A stretch of 27,593 nt of DNA, taken from positions 436,635 through 464,227 of the forward strand of contig DFCS01000044.1 in NCBI GenBank assembly GCA_002367105.1, given 5' to 3'. The DNA is from Hungatella sp. UBA3048. GTDB lineage: Bacteria > Bacillota > Clostridia > Lachnospirales > Lachnospiraceae. A model generated the notes under the pieces. It saw nothing but the letters and a program-made list of their open reading frames with translations, did not search any database and was not told the DNA's origin. The first letter of the stretch is position 1; each line of letters starts with the position of its first letter. Shown here piece by piece: positions 1 through 7,263 of the stretch. The translations under genes and the position numbers were made by a program.

Positions 1-1
1 C

Positions 2-37
2 CGGGTCACCTATCCATTTACAGACGAAGGGAGTTAA
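2..37 (+). CDS. 3' tail of an upstream gene (partial)
   Basis: A reading frame enters from the left edge and ends at TAA 35-37; it reads RVTYPFTDEGS then stop. The stop lies 2 nt before the ATG of the sulfatase-maturase-like gene, and that gene's GAAGGGAG ribosome binding site is inside these last codons, so the two would be translationally coupled. Maturases of this family are often encoded next to the sulfatase they modify, so this could be the end of a sulfatase, but twelve codons cannot show that. The frame may also be open by chance. Confidence 0.3.
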   Translation, partial: RVTYPFTDEGS

Positions 38-39
38 CG

Positions 40-1155
40 ATGCCACCAGTTAATCTATTGATCAAACCGGCCTCTGGCATGTGCAACATGCGGTGTCAGT
101 ATTGCTTTTATCATGATATTACGGAAAAACGAACACAAGGCTCTTATGGCTTTATGTCGGAGGAAACTTTAAAGAATGTCATAAAAAAAACCCTGGACTA
201 TGCAGACACTGCCTGCACCATTGCTTTTCAGGGAGGAGAACCTACTCTGACCGGTCTTCCTTTTTTTGAACAGGCCGTAAGGCTTTCAAAGGAATATAAT
301 AAGAAAAATTTAGAAATACATTTCGCCCTTCAGACCAACGGCTATAACCTGGGCCCGGAATGGGCGGAATTTTTCGCCAGAGAACATTTTCTAGTGGGAA
401 TCTCCGTAGACGGGACCATACATACCCATGATGCTTACCGGAAAAACGGAAGCGGAAGCGCCACATTTTTAAACATCATGAAGACAGTGGAAAGCTTCAA
501 CAGGTATGGAGTGGAATATAATATCCTCACAGTGGTAAATAAAAAAACCGCGTCCTCCATCAAAAAAATATATCAATATTATAAAAAAATGGGCTTTTCT
601 TATCTCCAATTCATTCCCTGTCTGGATCCTCTGGAGGCCGCCCCTGGAACCATGGAATATTCTCTTACACCGGAATTATACGGACAATTCCTCTGCGACC
701 TGTTTGACTTATGGTATGAGGATTTAAACGCCGGAAAGGAAATCTACATCCGACAGTTTTATAATTACCTCTCTCTTATAATGACCGGAAATGCTGAAGC
801 TTGTGATATGAATGGTTTTTGCAGCATTCAAAACGTCATCGAAGCCGACGGCGAAGTATATCCCTGTGACTTCTTTGTTCTGGATGAATTTAGGCTGGGT
901 AATTTAAACAATACCGGTTTTGATGAGATACACAAAAAAAGAATGGAAATCGGTTTCCTCTCTTCCCAGAAAGCACCTGACAGCCAGTGCCAGGCCTGTT
1001 CTTACTTTTCTCTGTGCAGGGGAGGCTGCTACCGGCACCGTATCATGTCCTTAGAAGAAACCTGCCGCAATTACTTCTGCAAATCCTATCAGATGTTTTT
1101 TGACCATTGTCTTCCAAGGCTTATGCAGACAGCAAGAAAATTTAGCCATTCATGA
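40..1155 (+). CDS. Anaerobic sulfatase-maturase-like radical SAM/SPASM enzyme
   Basis: Cytoplasmic radical SAM protein of 371 residues, close to the usual length of anaerobic sulfatase-maturating enzymes. These convert an active-site Cys or Ser of a sulfatase to C-alpha-formylglycine. The N-terminus has SGMCNMRCQYCFY, giving the CxxxCxxC cluster motif at Cys15, Cys19 and Cys22; FQGGEPTL follows near residue 63, as in the family. The C-terminal third is a Cys-rich SPASM domain (CDMNGFC, YPCDFF, CQACSYFSLCRGGC, CRNYFC) that should bind two further Fe4S4 clusters. The ATG at 40 has GAAGGGAG 6 nt upstream. A strong terminator follows, so it probably ends its transcript. The substrate is not in the window; a peptide-modifying SPASM enzyme is a less likely alternative because the CxxxCxxC and SPASM spacing fit the sulfatase maturase group well. 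Confidence 0.9.
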   Translation: MPPVNLLIKPASGMCNMRCQYCFYHDITEKRTQGSYGFMSEETLKNVIKKTLDYADTACTIAFQGGEPTLTGLPFFEQAVRLSKEYNKKNLEIHFALQTNGYNLGPEWAEFFAREHFLVGISVDGTIHTHDAYRKNGSGSATFLNIMKTVESFNRYGVEYNILTVVNKKTASSIKKIYQYYKKMGFSYLQFIPCLDPLEAAPGTMEYSLTPELYGQFLCDLFDLWYEDLNAGKEIYIRQFYNYLSLIMTGNAEACDMNGFCSIQNVIEADGEVYPCDFFVLDEFRLGNLNNTGFDEIHKKRMEIGFLSSQKAPDSQCQACSYFSLCRGGCYRHRIMSLEETCRNYFCKSYQMFFDHCLPRLMQTARKFSHS

Positions 1156-1183
1156 AAACGTTTTAAAGTAAGATATCAATTAT

Positions 1184-1220
1184 GGGGAAAGATCATGTTC
1201 TGGTCTTTCCCCTTTTCTTT
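1184..1220 (+). terminator. Intrinsic terminator after the maturase gene
   Basis: Arms 1184-1195 and 1201-1212 pair over 12 bp (GGGGAAAGATCA with TGGTCTTTCCCC, one G-T wobble) around the 5-nt loop TGTTC. The T-rich tail TTTTCTTTATT follows on the plus strand. It lies 28 nt after the maturase stop and isolates that gene from the PadR unit. Confidence 0.87.
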
Positions 1221-1306
1221 ATTCTAATGCATGTTCTCGGCATGTCTGGTTGAACCACCTTCTGAACGTTTTAACTTCAATTCGGATTTTATTCAGTTCT
1301 GATGAC

Positions 1307-1335
1307 TTGACATACTTAGAATATCTAGGTATAAT
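1307..1335 (+). promoter_or_regulatory. Consensus sigma-A promoter for the PadR operon
   Basis: TTGACA at 1307-1312 and TATAAT at 1330-1335 are separated by exactly 17 bp, a perfect vegetative promoter. Transcription should begin near 1342, about 60 nt before the padR ATG. So strong a promoter normally needs a repressor, and a repeat that fits a repressor site overlaps it. Confidence 0.82.
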
Positions 1336-1366
1336 GATTACTATGCTTAGATTACCTAGGTATAGT
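1313..1366 (+). promoter_or_regulatory. Tandem operator-like repeats, probable PadR autoregulatory site
   Basis: Two 23-bp copies at 1313-1335 and 1344-1366 match at 19 of 23 positions. The shared core is CTTAGA, three or four bases, then CTAGGTATA. Their starts are 31 bp apart, about three helical turns, which puts both on the same DNA face. Copy 2 contains the perfect palindrome TACCTAGGTA. Copy 1 covers the promoter spacer and -10 box; copy 2 lies just downstream of the predicted start of transcription. PadR-family dimers commonly bind such elements in their own promoters. The binding itself is inferred. Confidence 0.55.
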
Positions 1367-1404
1367 GTCAGGAGAATGACAAATACTGAGAAAGGGGAAA
1401 TCCT

Positions 1405-1737
1405 ATGGACAAGCGTTATATGGCTCTCGGCACTTCTATGCTGGTGCTGAAGCTTCTGAAAGAACAAAGCATGTACGGATACCAGATAATACGTATACTG
1501 GAACAGCAAAGCCAGAATGTATTTAAACTTCAGGAAGGCACACTCTACCCGATTTTGCACACGCTGGAACAACAGGGAGCAGTTACCAGTTATCATCAGA
1601 CTGCAGACAACGGCCGCAGCCGTAAATATTATGCAATTACCTCTCATGGTCAGAAGATGCTGGAAGAAAAATCAAAAGAGTGGAAGGTCTACCAGACTGC
1701 CGTCAACCAGGTGATGGGAGGTGTTCTACTTGAATAA
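1405..1737 (+). CDS. PadR-family transcriptional repressor
   Basis: Winged-helix DNA-binding protein of 110 residues, the normal size for the short PadR subfamily. The family pattern is clear: LGTSMLVLKLLKEQSMYGYQI near residues 8-28, then EGTLYPILHTLEQQGAV in the recognition-helix region, a wing with GRSRKYYAIT, and a C-terminal dimerisation helix. The ATG at 1405 follows AAAGGGGAAA. The next gene begins before this one ends and encodes a HAAS-domain membrane protein, a pairing seen repeatedly in Firmicutes where the PadR protein controls the membrane protein or transporter. It is probably autoregulated through the repeats at 1313-1366; the inducer is unknown. Confidence 0.93.
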   Translation: MDKRYMALGTSMLVLKLLKEQSMYGYQIIRILEQQSQNVFKLQEGTLYPILHTLEQQGAVTSYHQTADNGRSRKYYAITSHGQKMLEEKSKEWKVYQTAVNQVMGGVLLE

Positions 1738-3250
1738 AAACATGTCTGATTCTGCAGTCACCCATTTCCTGGAAGATGTAACGGACCAGATTTCTTATAA
1801 ACCGTTACGTCCCTCCATTCATCAGGAGCTGGAATCACATATTAAGGACCGGAGCGAGGAGTATGAATCCCAGGGACTTTCACATGCTGATGCAGAGCGA
1901 CAGGCTCTTCGCGGCATGGGGGATGCAATCTCCATCGGTACCGAGTTAAATGAGGCCCACAAGATTCTAAAATCCCCTGGACTTGCCTTCATTACCGCTT
2001 TGCTGCTTCTGTCAGGCTTTGCTCTCTCCTGCTTTTTTCGATGGACACCGGAGCAAATGTTAAATAGCTATCTTCACTACATTCCAGGAGGAATTCTGCT
2101 TGTATTTACAGTATTAAAGGGGTATCCCTTCTTAATCCGGTACAGAAAAATACTGGCATCATTTATATGTCTGCTGTATCTGGCTCAAATTGCGGTATTT
2201 TTACTGTCACACTTTAGCAGGAGTCGGTTTGGGGTTGCCAGTACTTCCTATTTTGCCACATTACTGTTAATTCCAGTGATCACAGTGCTGCTTTATTGTT
2301 CCCGCCATAACAGAAAGAAATTCCTGACAGCCGCCCTTGGGTGTGCCGGAGCATGGTTGCTTCTTATGTATACATCCGGCCCGTATCACATCAGTGATAC
2401 TGCAGCGGCCATTTTTTTGCTGAGTATACTTGGAACCGTGTGTTTTATGATTCACCGCAGGGTTCTTTCCGGTAAGAAAAAATATCTTTATTCCGGTACA
2501 CTGGCATTTCTTGTTCTTCTCGGAAGTCCGCTTTTTTTAACAACTTCCGGCCGTGAAAAAACAGAAGCTTTTCTATCTCCACAGTCCGCGATTCGCACCA
2601 CCTGGGATGATACATACAATGGGATATTGATTCAGGAGCTGCTTTCAAGAACTCCTCTTACTCGCGGTCTTTTACTCTCCCCGGAGGAAATGATGGATTA
2701 CGGTACCGGTGCATGGTATTTCGCTTCCCGTGATCCGCGGCATATTAACATAGTAGCCATTTATACCGACAAACAGCAGCAGGATTTTCAGGATAAAGTG
2801 GATGCAATTAAAAAGCAAGGAGGCAAACCGCGATATATCCATTACCAGGCAGATGATGTAACCCTCTGGGATATTCTTCCTCAGCACTATCATAATAATT
2901 ACTTGATTGCCGCATGTATCTTCTTGTTTGGATGGCTTCCGGGACTGGCATTGATAGGAACCATTTGCCTGTTTTATTGGATCCTTTTTTCATACATAAG
3001 ACGGATCCATGGGAATCTGGCTTCATCTCTTGCTTTTTGCTGTGGCCAATGCTTGCTTTGGCAGGGAGTATTTTACCTGTTGGGAAACTTTGGCTATCAA
3101 TATGCGATTTTTCCCAATCTACCCCTGATCTCAGAAGGGCGGTTAAGCATATTACTTAATATGTTACTTCTCGGGCTTGTTTTTTCAGCATACCGATATG
3201 ACCACGTAATTGAAGAGCCTGTAAATTACAGACCAATCACATCAGAATGA
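1730..3250 (+). CDS. HAAS-domain (DUF1700-like) polytopic membrane protein
   Basis: About 506 residues. The first ~75 form a helical, charged N-terminal domain (LEDVTDQISY, then ELESHIKDRSEEYESQG and DAERQALRGMGD) typical of the HAAS/permease-prefix domain that sits with PadR regulators. The rest is hydrophobic, with about nine or ten predicted membrane spans in two groups. Between them, roughly residues 275-385, lies an extracytoplasmic stretch with charged residues. I chose TTG 1730 because GGGAGG (1716-1721) is 8 nt upstream; the frame also offers GTG 1721, inside that site, and ATG 1742, too far from it. It overlaps padR by 8 nt, so translation is coupled. No transporter signature or catalytic motif is recognisable; an envelope stress or signalling role is only suggested by context. 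Confidence 0.82.
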   Translation: MNKNMSDSAVTHFLEDVTDQISYKPLRPSIHQELESHIKDRSEEYESQGLSHADAERQALRGMGDAISIGTELNEAHKILKSPGLAFITALLLLSGFALSCFFRWTPEQMLNSYLHYIPGGILLVFTVLKGYPFLIRYRKILASFICLLYLAQIAVFLLSHFSRSRFGVASTSYFATLLLIPVITVLLYCSRHNRKKFLTAALGCAGAWLLLMYTSGPYHISDTAAAIFLLSILGTVCFMIHRRVLSGKKKYLYSGTLAFLVLLGSPLFLTTSGREKTEAFLSPQSAIRTTWDDTYNGILIQELLSRTPLTRGLLLSPEEMMDYGTGAWYFASRDPRHINIVAIYTDKQQQDFQDKVDAIKKQGGKPRYIHYQADDVTLWDILPQHYHNNYLIAACIFLFGWLPGLALIGTICLFYWILFSYIRRIHGNLASSLAFCCGQCLLWQGVFYLLGNFGYQYAIFPNLPLISEGRLSILLNMLLLGLVFSAYRYDHVIEEPVNYRPITSE

Positions 3251-3439
3251 ATGACCAGTTTTAAATCTCTTCTATTGAGCGAAGATGTAAAAGCTGCAAA
3301 ACCTTCTTCTGCTTCTTTAACTACCTTTTTAATAGGCAGGAGTTCTCCTTCTCTTAAAGTTGTATCAACACTATTTTTGAAATACAAAAGCCACCAGATT
3401 TTCAGCATCTAGTGGCTTTAAACGATATATTCCGCTCAT
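3226..3439 (-). pseudogene. Possible frameshifted ~70-codon ORF, family unknown
   Basis: Two adjoining minus-strand frames look protein-like. The first runs from ATG 3439 to TAG 3371-3373 and reads MSGIYRLKPLDAENLVAFVF then QK. The second continues from 3370 to TAA 3226-3228 and includes NSVDTTLREGELLPIKKVV. Removing one A from the A5 run at 3374-3378 would join them into about 70 codons ending in HSDVIGL. No good ribosome binding site precedes 3439, and the last 25 nt overlap the end of the HAAS gene on the other strand. The DTTLREGE string resembles the start of homocitrate/isopropylmalate synthases, but the rest does not follow. It may be a decayed small gene, a sequencing error, or chance. 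Confidence 0.3.
3387..3419 (-). terminator. Stem-loop, likely terminator of the DJ-1 transcript
   Basis: Arms 3387-3399 and 3407-3419 pair over 13 bp around a 7-nt loop. The one imperfect pair is a G-U wobble in minus-strand RNA but a C-A mismatch on the plus strand, and the minus strand continues with TTTTGTATTTC. Both points favour termination of leftward transcription from the DJ-1 gene. It overlaps the possible frameshifted ORF, so one of the two readings may be wrong. Confidence 0.45.
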
Positions 3440-3558
3440 ATTATTAGTCGTGTTCGTTCTTGATCATTTCTTTTTTTTGTATATCTACTGGAATCTCTCA
3501 TAGTCCCTTAGTGATCCTGTCGGCCTCTTAGTTTCTTAAAACGAATGATTTTTCAGCT

Positions 3559-4146
3559 TTATTTTACCTGCCGAATAGCCCCATTTTTAAAATTGTCAAA
3601 CCATTGACTCATTTCCTCGTCACTATCAACTTTAAGTATTTTGAAGATTTCATAGGCAAATTCCACAGCAGCAGTTTCATTTGCAGTAATAAAACCGCCA
3701 TCCACCACCACTTGAGCAGAAATATATAAGTGTTCTCCTTTATATCCCTTAGTACTCTTAAAGAGATCTAAGGAATCTCCTGTATGCTTAACACAATCTA
3801 GAAAACCGTGTTTACACAAGAAATAGGTCGCACCGCATATTGCTGCTATAGGAATATTCCTTTCTTTGAGTATTTTCACGAATTCTTTTATTTCATTATA
3901 ATCGTTTTCTTCCCAAGAAAGGCCTCCTGGTAATATTATCATGGCAAGATTTTCATAGGTATGATAATTTTCTATACTATAATCAATACATGCCCTGATA
4001 CCTCCCATTGATATTTTGGGTAAGTCATCAATGGCAATAGTTTTTACCACATAATCAGAAAAAGAATTTGCTACGGCAATAACATAACTTGCTTCCCAAT
4101 CACACCACTGATGAGTTAATAAGACAAGAATTTCATTTTTGATCAT
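3559..4146 (-). CDS. DJ-1/PfpI (ThiJ) superfamily protein
   Basis: Single-domain alpha/beta protein of 195 residues. ILPGGLSWEE (71-80) and the nucleophile elbow AAICGATYFL (101-110) place the conserved Cys at 104. Glu18, in DWEAS, is in the position of the glutamate that pairs with that Cys in this superfamily. Members include glyoxalases, chaperone-like proteins, amidases and oxidative-stress proteins; sequence alone does not say which this is. It resembles the short bacterial type-1 glutamine amidotransferase-like or protease-I-like group. The ATG has TAGGGGGG upstream. It is AT-richer than the core genes and lies 126 bp downstream of the cupin gene on the same strand, possibly co-transcribed. 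A stem-loop beyond its 3' end probably ends the transcript. Confidence 0.88.
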   Translation of the reverse strand: MIKNEILVLLTHQWCDWEASYVIAVANSFSDYVVKTIAIDDLPKISMGGIRACIDYSIENYHTYENLAMIILPGGLSWEENDYNEIKEFVKILKERNIPIAAICGATYFLCKHGFLDCVKHTGDSLDLFKSTKGYKGEHLYISAQVVVDGGFITANETAAVEFAYEIFKILKVDSDEEMSQWFDNFKNGAIRQVK

Positions 4147-4272
4147 GCTTATATTTTACCCCCCTAAAATTTAATGCTCTGAAAAATCCAAATCATCTAC
4201 CGTTATAAACAGCTTTGATTCTCTGTATGCAATATTCCCGTTATACAATTTAAACTTTTAAATTCAAAAACC

Positions 4273-4740
4273 TCACTCTTTTGGATTCGGCTCCGGGAGC
4301 CATGAAGTATTTAAATCAGCTCCTTTAAAAATGCGTCTAAATTCATAAGATTTTTGCATATACATATCATCATCAGGATAATAGCAGGTATCTTCACTCT
4401 GATTAGTTCCAATGTCCAGGATTGCCAAAACCTCGTCACTGGAATTATAGAATGTGTGGGCAATATTTTTCCCTGCCGGTTTCGCTATAAAGTCTCCCTG
4501 TTTAACGGTTTTCTCCTCTTCATTTAAGCGTAAAGTACCCGTTCCGGAAAGGATCATAAAAAACTCTTCCTGCTGTGAATGACTGTGATATCTCGTACTG
4601 TATGCTTTCGGTGGAACATAATCAATATTTACATAGATTTTCTGACTTCCGGCTGCATCCCCTAACAACTTTGTTACCAAACCTATCTCGTCATCCCAAA
4701 TATACGGTTCAGGTAATTCATCCACGTTAAAGATATCCAA
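4273..4740 (-). CDS. Cupin-domain protein
   Basis: Small beta-barrel protein of 155 residues. Cupin motif 1 is RYHSHSQQEEFFMILSGTG, with metal-ligand candidates His52, His54 and Glu58 or Glu59. Motif 2 is GDFIAKPAGKNIAHTFYN, with His95 as the last ligand. The fold suits a metal-dependent isomerase, dioxygenase or sugar-binding sensor, and the substrate cannot be predicted. The start is TTG 4740 with AAGGGAG about 9 nt upstream; no ATG lies nearby. A promoter with a 17-bp spacer lies 42-70 nt upstream. The neighbouring DJ-1 gene follows in the same direction and the pair might handle a reactive small molecule, but that is only context. Confidence 0.88.
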   Translation of the reverse strand: MDIFNVDELPEPYIWDDEIGLVTKLLGDAAGSQKIYVNIDYVPPKAYSTRYHSHSQQEEFFMILSGTGTLRLNEEEKTVKQGDFIAKPAGKNIAHTFYNSSDEVLAILDIGTNQSEDTCYYPDDDMYMQKSYEFRRIFKGADLNTSWLPEPNPKE

Positions 4741-4781
4741 TTAAAATTCTCCCTTCGCTATTAAAAACATTCTTTATGAGT

Positions 4782-4810
4782 AGAATATCACACGTCCTGT
4801 CAAGTATCAA
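4782..4810 (-). promoter_or_regulatory. Promoter for the cupin gene
   Basis: On the minus strand TTGATA (4810-4805) and TATTCT (4787-4782) are 17 bp apart, and the -10 is preceded by TGA, giving an extended -10. The predicted leader is about 35 nt. An overlapping TTGACA has no -10 at proper spacing and was not used. Confidence 0.65.
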
Positions 4811-4990
4811 TATTAGTTTTCCAATTTATAGTAATCCGTCAAATTTGTAAATAGTCTTAATGGTTATCCTACTTTTATTTTCAGACTCAACTGCTCTCAT
4901 AGTCATAACGGAAAGCATTTGATTTTCCCGGAAGATGGCAGTAAAGAATCACATTTAAATATATCGAATAGGAATACGTCTTATAAACTC
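4811..4990. other. Intergenic stretch, no supported gene
   Basis: Together with the promoter and terminator on each side this forms the gap between cupin and ilvA. The only open frame of note is on the plus strand: about 56 codons from 4835 to TAA 5003-5005, with IFPEDGSKESHLNISNRN in its second half. It has no ATG and no ribosome binding site and ends inside the terminator loop. It may be the remnant of a gene end or chance. Confidence 0.3.
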
Positions 4991-5019
4991 ATAAAAGCAC
5001 GGTAATTCCGTGCTTTTAT
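4991..5019 (-). terminator. Perfect stem-loop terminating the ilvA transcript
   Basis: ATAAAAGCACGG (4991-5002) and CCGTGCTTTTAT (5008-5019) pair perfectly over 12 bp around a 5-nt loop. It lies 64 nt after the ilvA stop in the direction of transcription, with T-rich sequence on both sides, so it could stop transcription both ways. It marks the end of the plsX-ilvA operon. Confidence 0.75.
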
Positions 5020-5083
5020 TTATATATCGTTCTTATGTTATACCATAGACAATGAAAAAATCGTTTACTGAAAATATGGAATC

Positions 5084-6307
5084 TTAATCTGCATAAGTCC
5101 CTTTTGATTTAACCAGCTTAGGCCGGTAGCCCTGGGCCGTAAGTGCTGCCATAATGGTATTCTTATGTTCCGTTCCAAATGCTTCCATGGTTATGCGAAG
5201 TTCCACTGCCGCATTCCGGTTAATGCTGATAAACTGGTTGTGATCCAGACGGATGACATTACCCTGTTCTTTTGCAAGAAGTGCAGATATCTTTGCAAGC
5301 TCTCCCGGCTTATCCGGAAGCAGAACAGACACCGTAAAGATACGGTCTCTCTGCATCAGGCCCAGTTGGACTATGGATGCCATGGTGATCACATCCATGT
5401 TTCCTCCGCTTAAGATAGAAACAATTTTTTTATTGTCCACGTTCAAATGCTTTAATGCCGCAACCGTCAGAAGCCCTGAATTCTCTACGATCATCTTATG
5501 GTTTTCAACCATATCAAGGAATGACACGATCAGTTCAGAATCCTCTATGGTGATGACTTCATCCACATTTTCTTTGATGTAGGGGAATAATTTTTCTCCC
5601 GGGCATTTTACAGCAGTTCCGTCTGCTATCGTGTTGACTCCTGGAAGGGAAACCACCTTCCCCTGTCGTAAGGATTCCTGCATACAGTTGGCACCTGCCG
5701 GCTCCACACCGATGACCTTGATCTTGGGATTTAACATCTTGGCCAGAGTAGAAACTCCTGTGCAAAGACCGCCTCCTCCGATGGGAACCAGGATATAATC
5801 AACAGTAGGAAGTTCCTTGATGATCTCCATGGCAATGGTTCCCTGTCCGGCTGCTACGTCCAGGTCATCAAATGCATGAATAAAAGTAAGCCCCCGTTCT
5901 TCCGAAAGCTTGTAGGCATAATTGCAGGCCTCATCAAAAACGTCGCCTTCTAAAATGACCTCCGCTCCATAGCCCTTGGTACGGTTTACTTTCATCAGGG
6001 GTGCCGTGGTGGGCATAACGATGGTTGCCGGAATACCAGCCAGCTTCGCCGCATAGGCAACGCCCTGGGCGTGATTACCTGCAGAGGCGGCAATAAGACC
6101 TTTGGATTTTTCTTCTTCAGACAGGGTGCTGATTTTATAGTAAGCCCCTCTCACCTTGTAAGCTCCGGTATACTGCATATTTTCAGGCTTGAAATATACC
6201 TTATTGCCGGTCTGAGCGGAAAAATACTCACTGTATACCAGTTTTGTTTCCAGGATAACTTTGCTAACGGCTTCCGATGCTTCTTCAAATTTTTCCAATG
6301 TCAACAT
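5084..6307 (-). CDS. ilvA: Threonine ammonia-lyase (threonine deaminase) with ACT domain
   Basis: PLP enzyme converting threonine to 2-oxobutanoate and ammonia, which feeds isoleucine synthesis or threonine fermentation. Of 407 residues, the first ~315 are the fold-type II catalytic domain: the PLP lysine is Lys51 in TGAYKVRGA, the substrate loop is SAGNHAQG (75-82), the phosphate-binding loop is GGGG (177-180), and SGGNMD contacts the PLP ring side. Residues ~322-400 form a single ACT domain (VSVLLPDKPGELAKISALLA), usually an amino-acid effector site. The length matches the short ACT-bearing form rather than the ~510-residue E. coli IlvA. The start is 3 bp after the ftsY stop, with the AGAAGAGG site inside the ftsY end, so it is coupled to ftsY. 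A tdcB-like catabolic role is possible; no other ilv gene is present. Confidence 0.92.
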   Translation of the reverse strand: MLTLEKFEEASEAVSKVILETKLVYSEYFSAQTGNKVYFKPENMQYTGAYKVRGAYYKISTLSEEEKSKGLIAASAGNHAQGVAYAAKLAGIPATIVMPTTAPLMKVNRTKGYGAEVILEGDVFDEACNYAYKLSEERGLTFIHAFDDLDVAAGQGTIAMEIIKELPTVDYILVPIGGGGLCTGVSTLAKMLNPKIKVIGVEPAGANCMQESLRQGKVVSLPGVNTIADGTAVKCPGEKLFPYIKENVDEVITIEDSELIVSFLDMVENHKMIVENSGLLTVAALKHLNVDNKKIVSILSGGNMDVITMASIVQLGLMQRDRIFTVSVLLPDKPGELAKISALLAKEQGNVIRLDHNQFISINRNAAVELRITMEAFGTEHKNTIMAALTAQGYRPKLVKSKGTYAD

Positions 6308-6310
6308 ACT

Positions 6311-7252
6311 TTACGCCTCTTCTTTCTCTTCAACGTGAAACAATGCACTTACAAATTCTTTTGCATTGAATTTCTGCAGGTCATCAAGTTTCTCTCCTAC
6401 CCCAATATATTTTACAGGAATTCCTAACTCCGACTGGATAGCGACCGCAATGCCACCTTTTGCGGTTCCGTCAAGCTTTGTCAGGATAATTCCGGTAATA
6501 TCAGCAACCTCCATAAACTGCTTTGCCTGGACAAGAGCATTCTGTCCCGTGGTCCCGTCCAGCACAACCAGGGTTTCCCGGTAGGCCTCAGGGTATTCCT
6601 TATCAATGATCCGGTTGATCTTTTTAAGCTCTTCCATCAGATTTTTTTTGTTATGCAGACGGCCTGCAGTATCACAGATCAAAAGATCCGCATGTCTGGA
6701 TTTTGCTGCCGCTACCGCATCAAAAACAACTGCCGCAGGATCGGAACCTTCCTGCTGTGCGATGATATCCACTCCGGCCCTCTTAGCCCATTCACTAAGC
6801 TGCTCTATGGCGGCCGCACGGAAGGTATCAGCCGCGGCAACGATCACCTTTTTTCCGTCATCCTTCATCTGCCCGGCCAGCTTACCCACTGATGTGGTCT
6901 TTCCCACTCCATTTACGCCGATGATCAAAAGAACAGAACGCCGTTTTTCAAATTCATAGGCATTTTCTCCCAGATCCATCTGTTCCATGATGCTGTCCAT
7001 GAGAAGCTGTTTGCATTCCATAGGATCCTTGATGTTTTGTTCTTTTACTTTCTTTCTCAAATCCTCCATAATGGACATGGTGGTCTGGATACCCAGATCC
7101 CCCATAATCAGGATCTCTTCAATTTCTTCATAAAATTCATCATCAATGGCTGAAAAACCACTGAATATGGAATCTACGCCAGCGATGATGTTATCCCTTG
7201 TCTTCTGCAGCCCAGCAACCAGCTTGCCAAAGAATCCCTTTTTCTCACCCAT
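6311..7252 (-). CDS. ftsY: Signal recognition particle receptor FtsY
   Basis: SRP-type GTPase that docks SRP-ribosome-nascent-chain complexes at the membrane. Of 313 residues nearly all is the NG domain: an N-domain four-helix bundle to ~100, G1 GVNGVGKTT (112-120), the insertion-box motif DTFRAAA (142-148), G3 DTAGR (194-198), G4 TKLDG (258-262), and the closing GVGEKLDDLQKF. The long acidic A domain of E. coli FtsY is absent; a short basic N-terminus (MGEKKGFFGKLVAGLQK) is the likely membrane-contacting helix, as in many Firmicutes. AAGGAGG spans the smc stop codon 8 nt before the ATG, so it is translated right after smc. Confidence 0.97.
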   Translation of the reverse strand: MGEKKGFFGKLVAGLQKTRDNIIAGVDSIFSGFSAIDDEFYEEIEEILIMGDLGIQTTMSIMEDLRKKVKEQNIKDPMECKQLLMDSIMEQMDLGENAYEFEKRRSVLLIIGVNGVGKTTSVGKLAGQMKDDGKKVIVAAADTFRAAAIEQLSEWAKRAGVDIIAQQEGSDPAAVVFDAVAAAKSRHADLLICDTAGRLHNKKNLMEELKKINRIIDKEYPEAYRETLVVLDGTTGQNALVQAKQFMEVADITGIILTKLDGTAKGGIAVAIQSELGIPVKYIGVGEKLDDLQKFNAKEFVSALFHVEEKEEA

Positions 7253-7263
7253 AGTCGGCCTCC

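Noticed and set aside
1219..1647. Minus-strand ORF of 142 codons
   Set aside because: It lies opposite the PadR promoter and padR itself; no ribosome binding site, and the plus-strand reading is a clear known family.
4835..5005. Plus-strand open frame of about 56 codons with protein-like second half
   Set aside because: No usable start or ribosome binding site, and the stop lies in the terminator loop; noted only in the intergenic entry.
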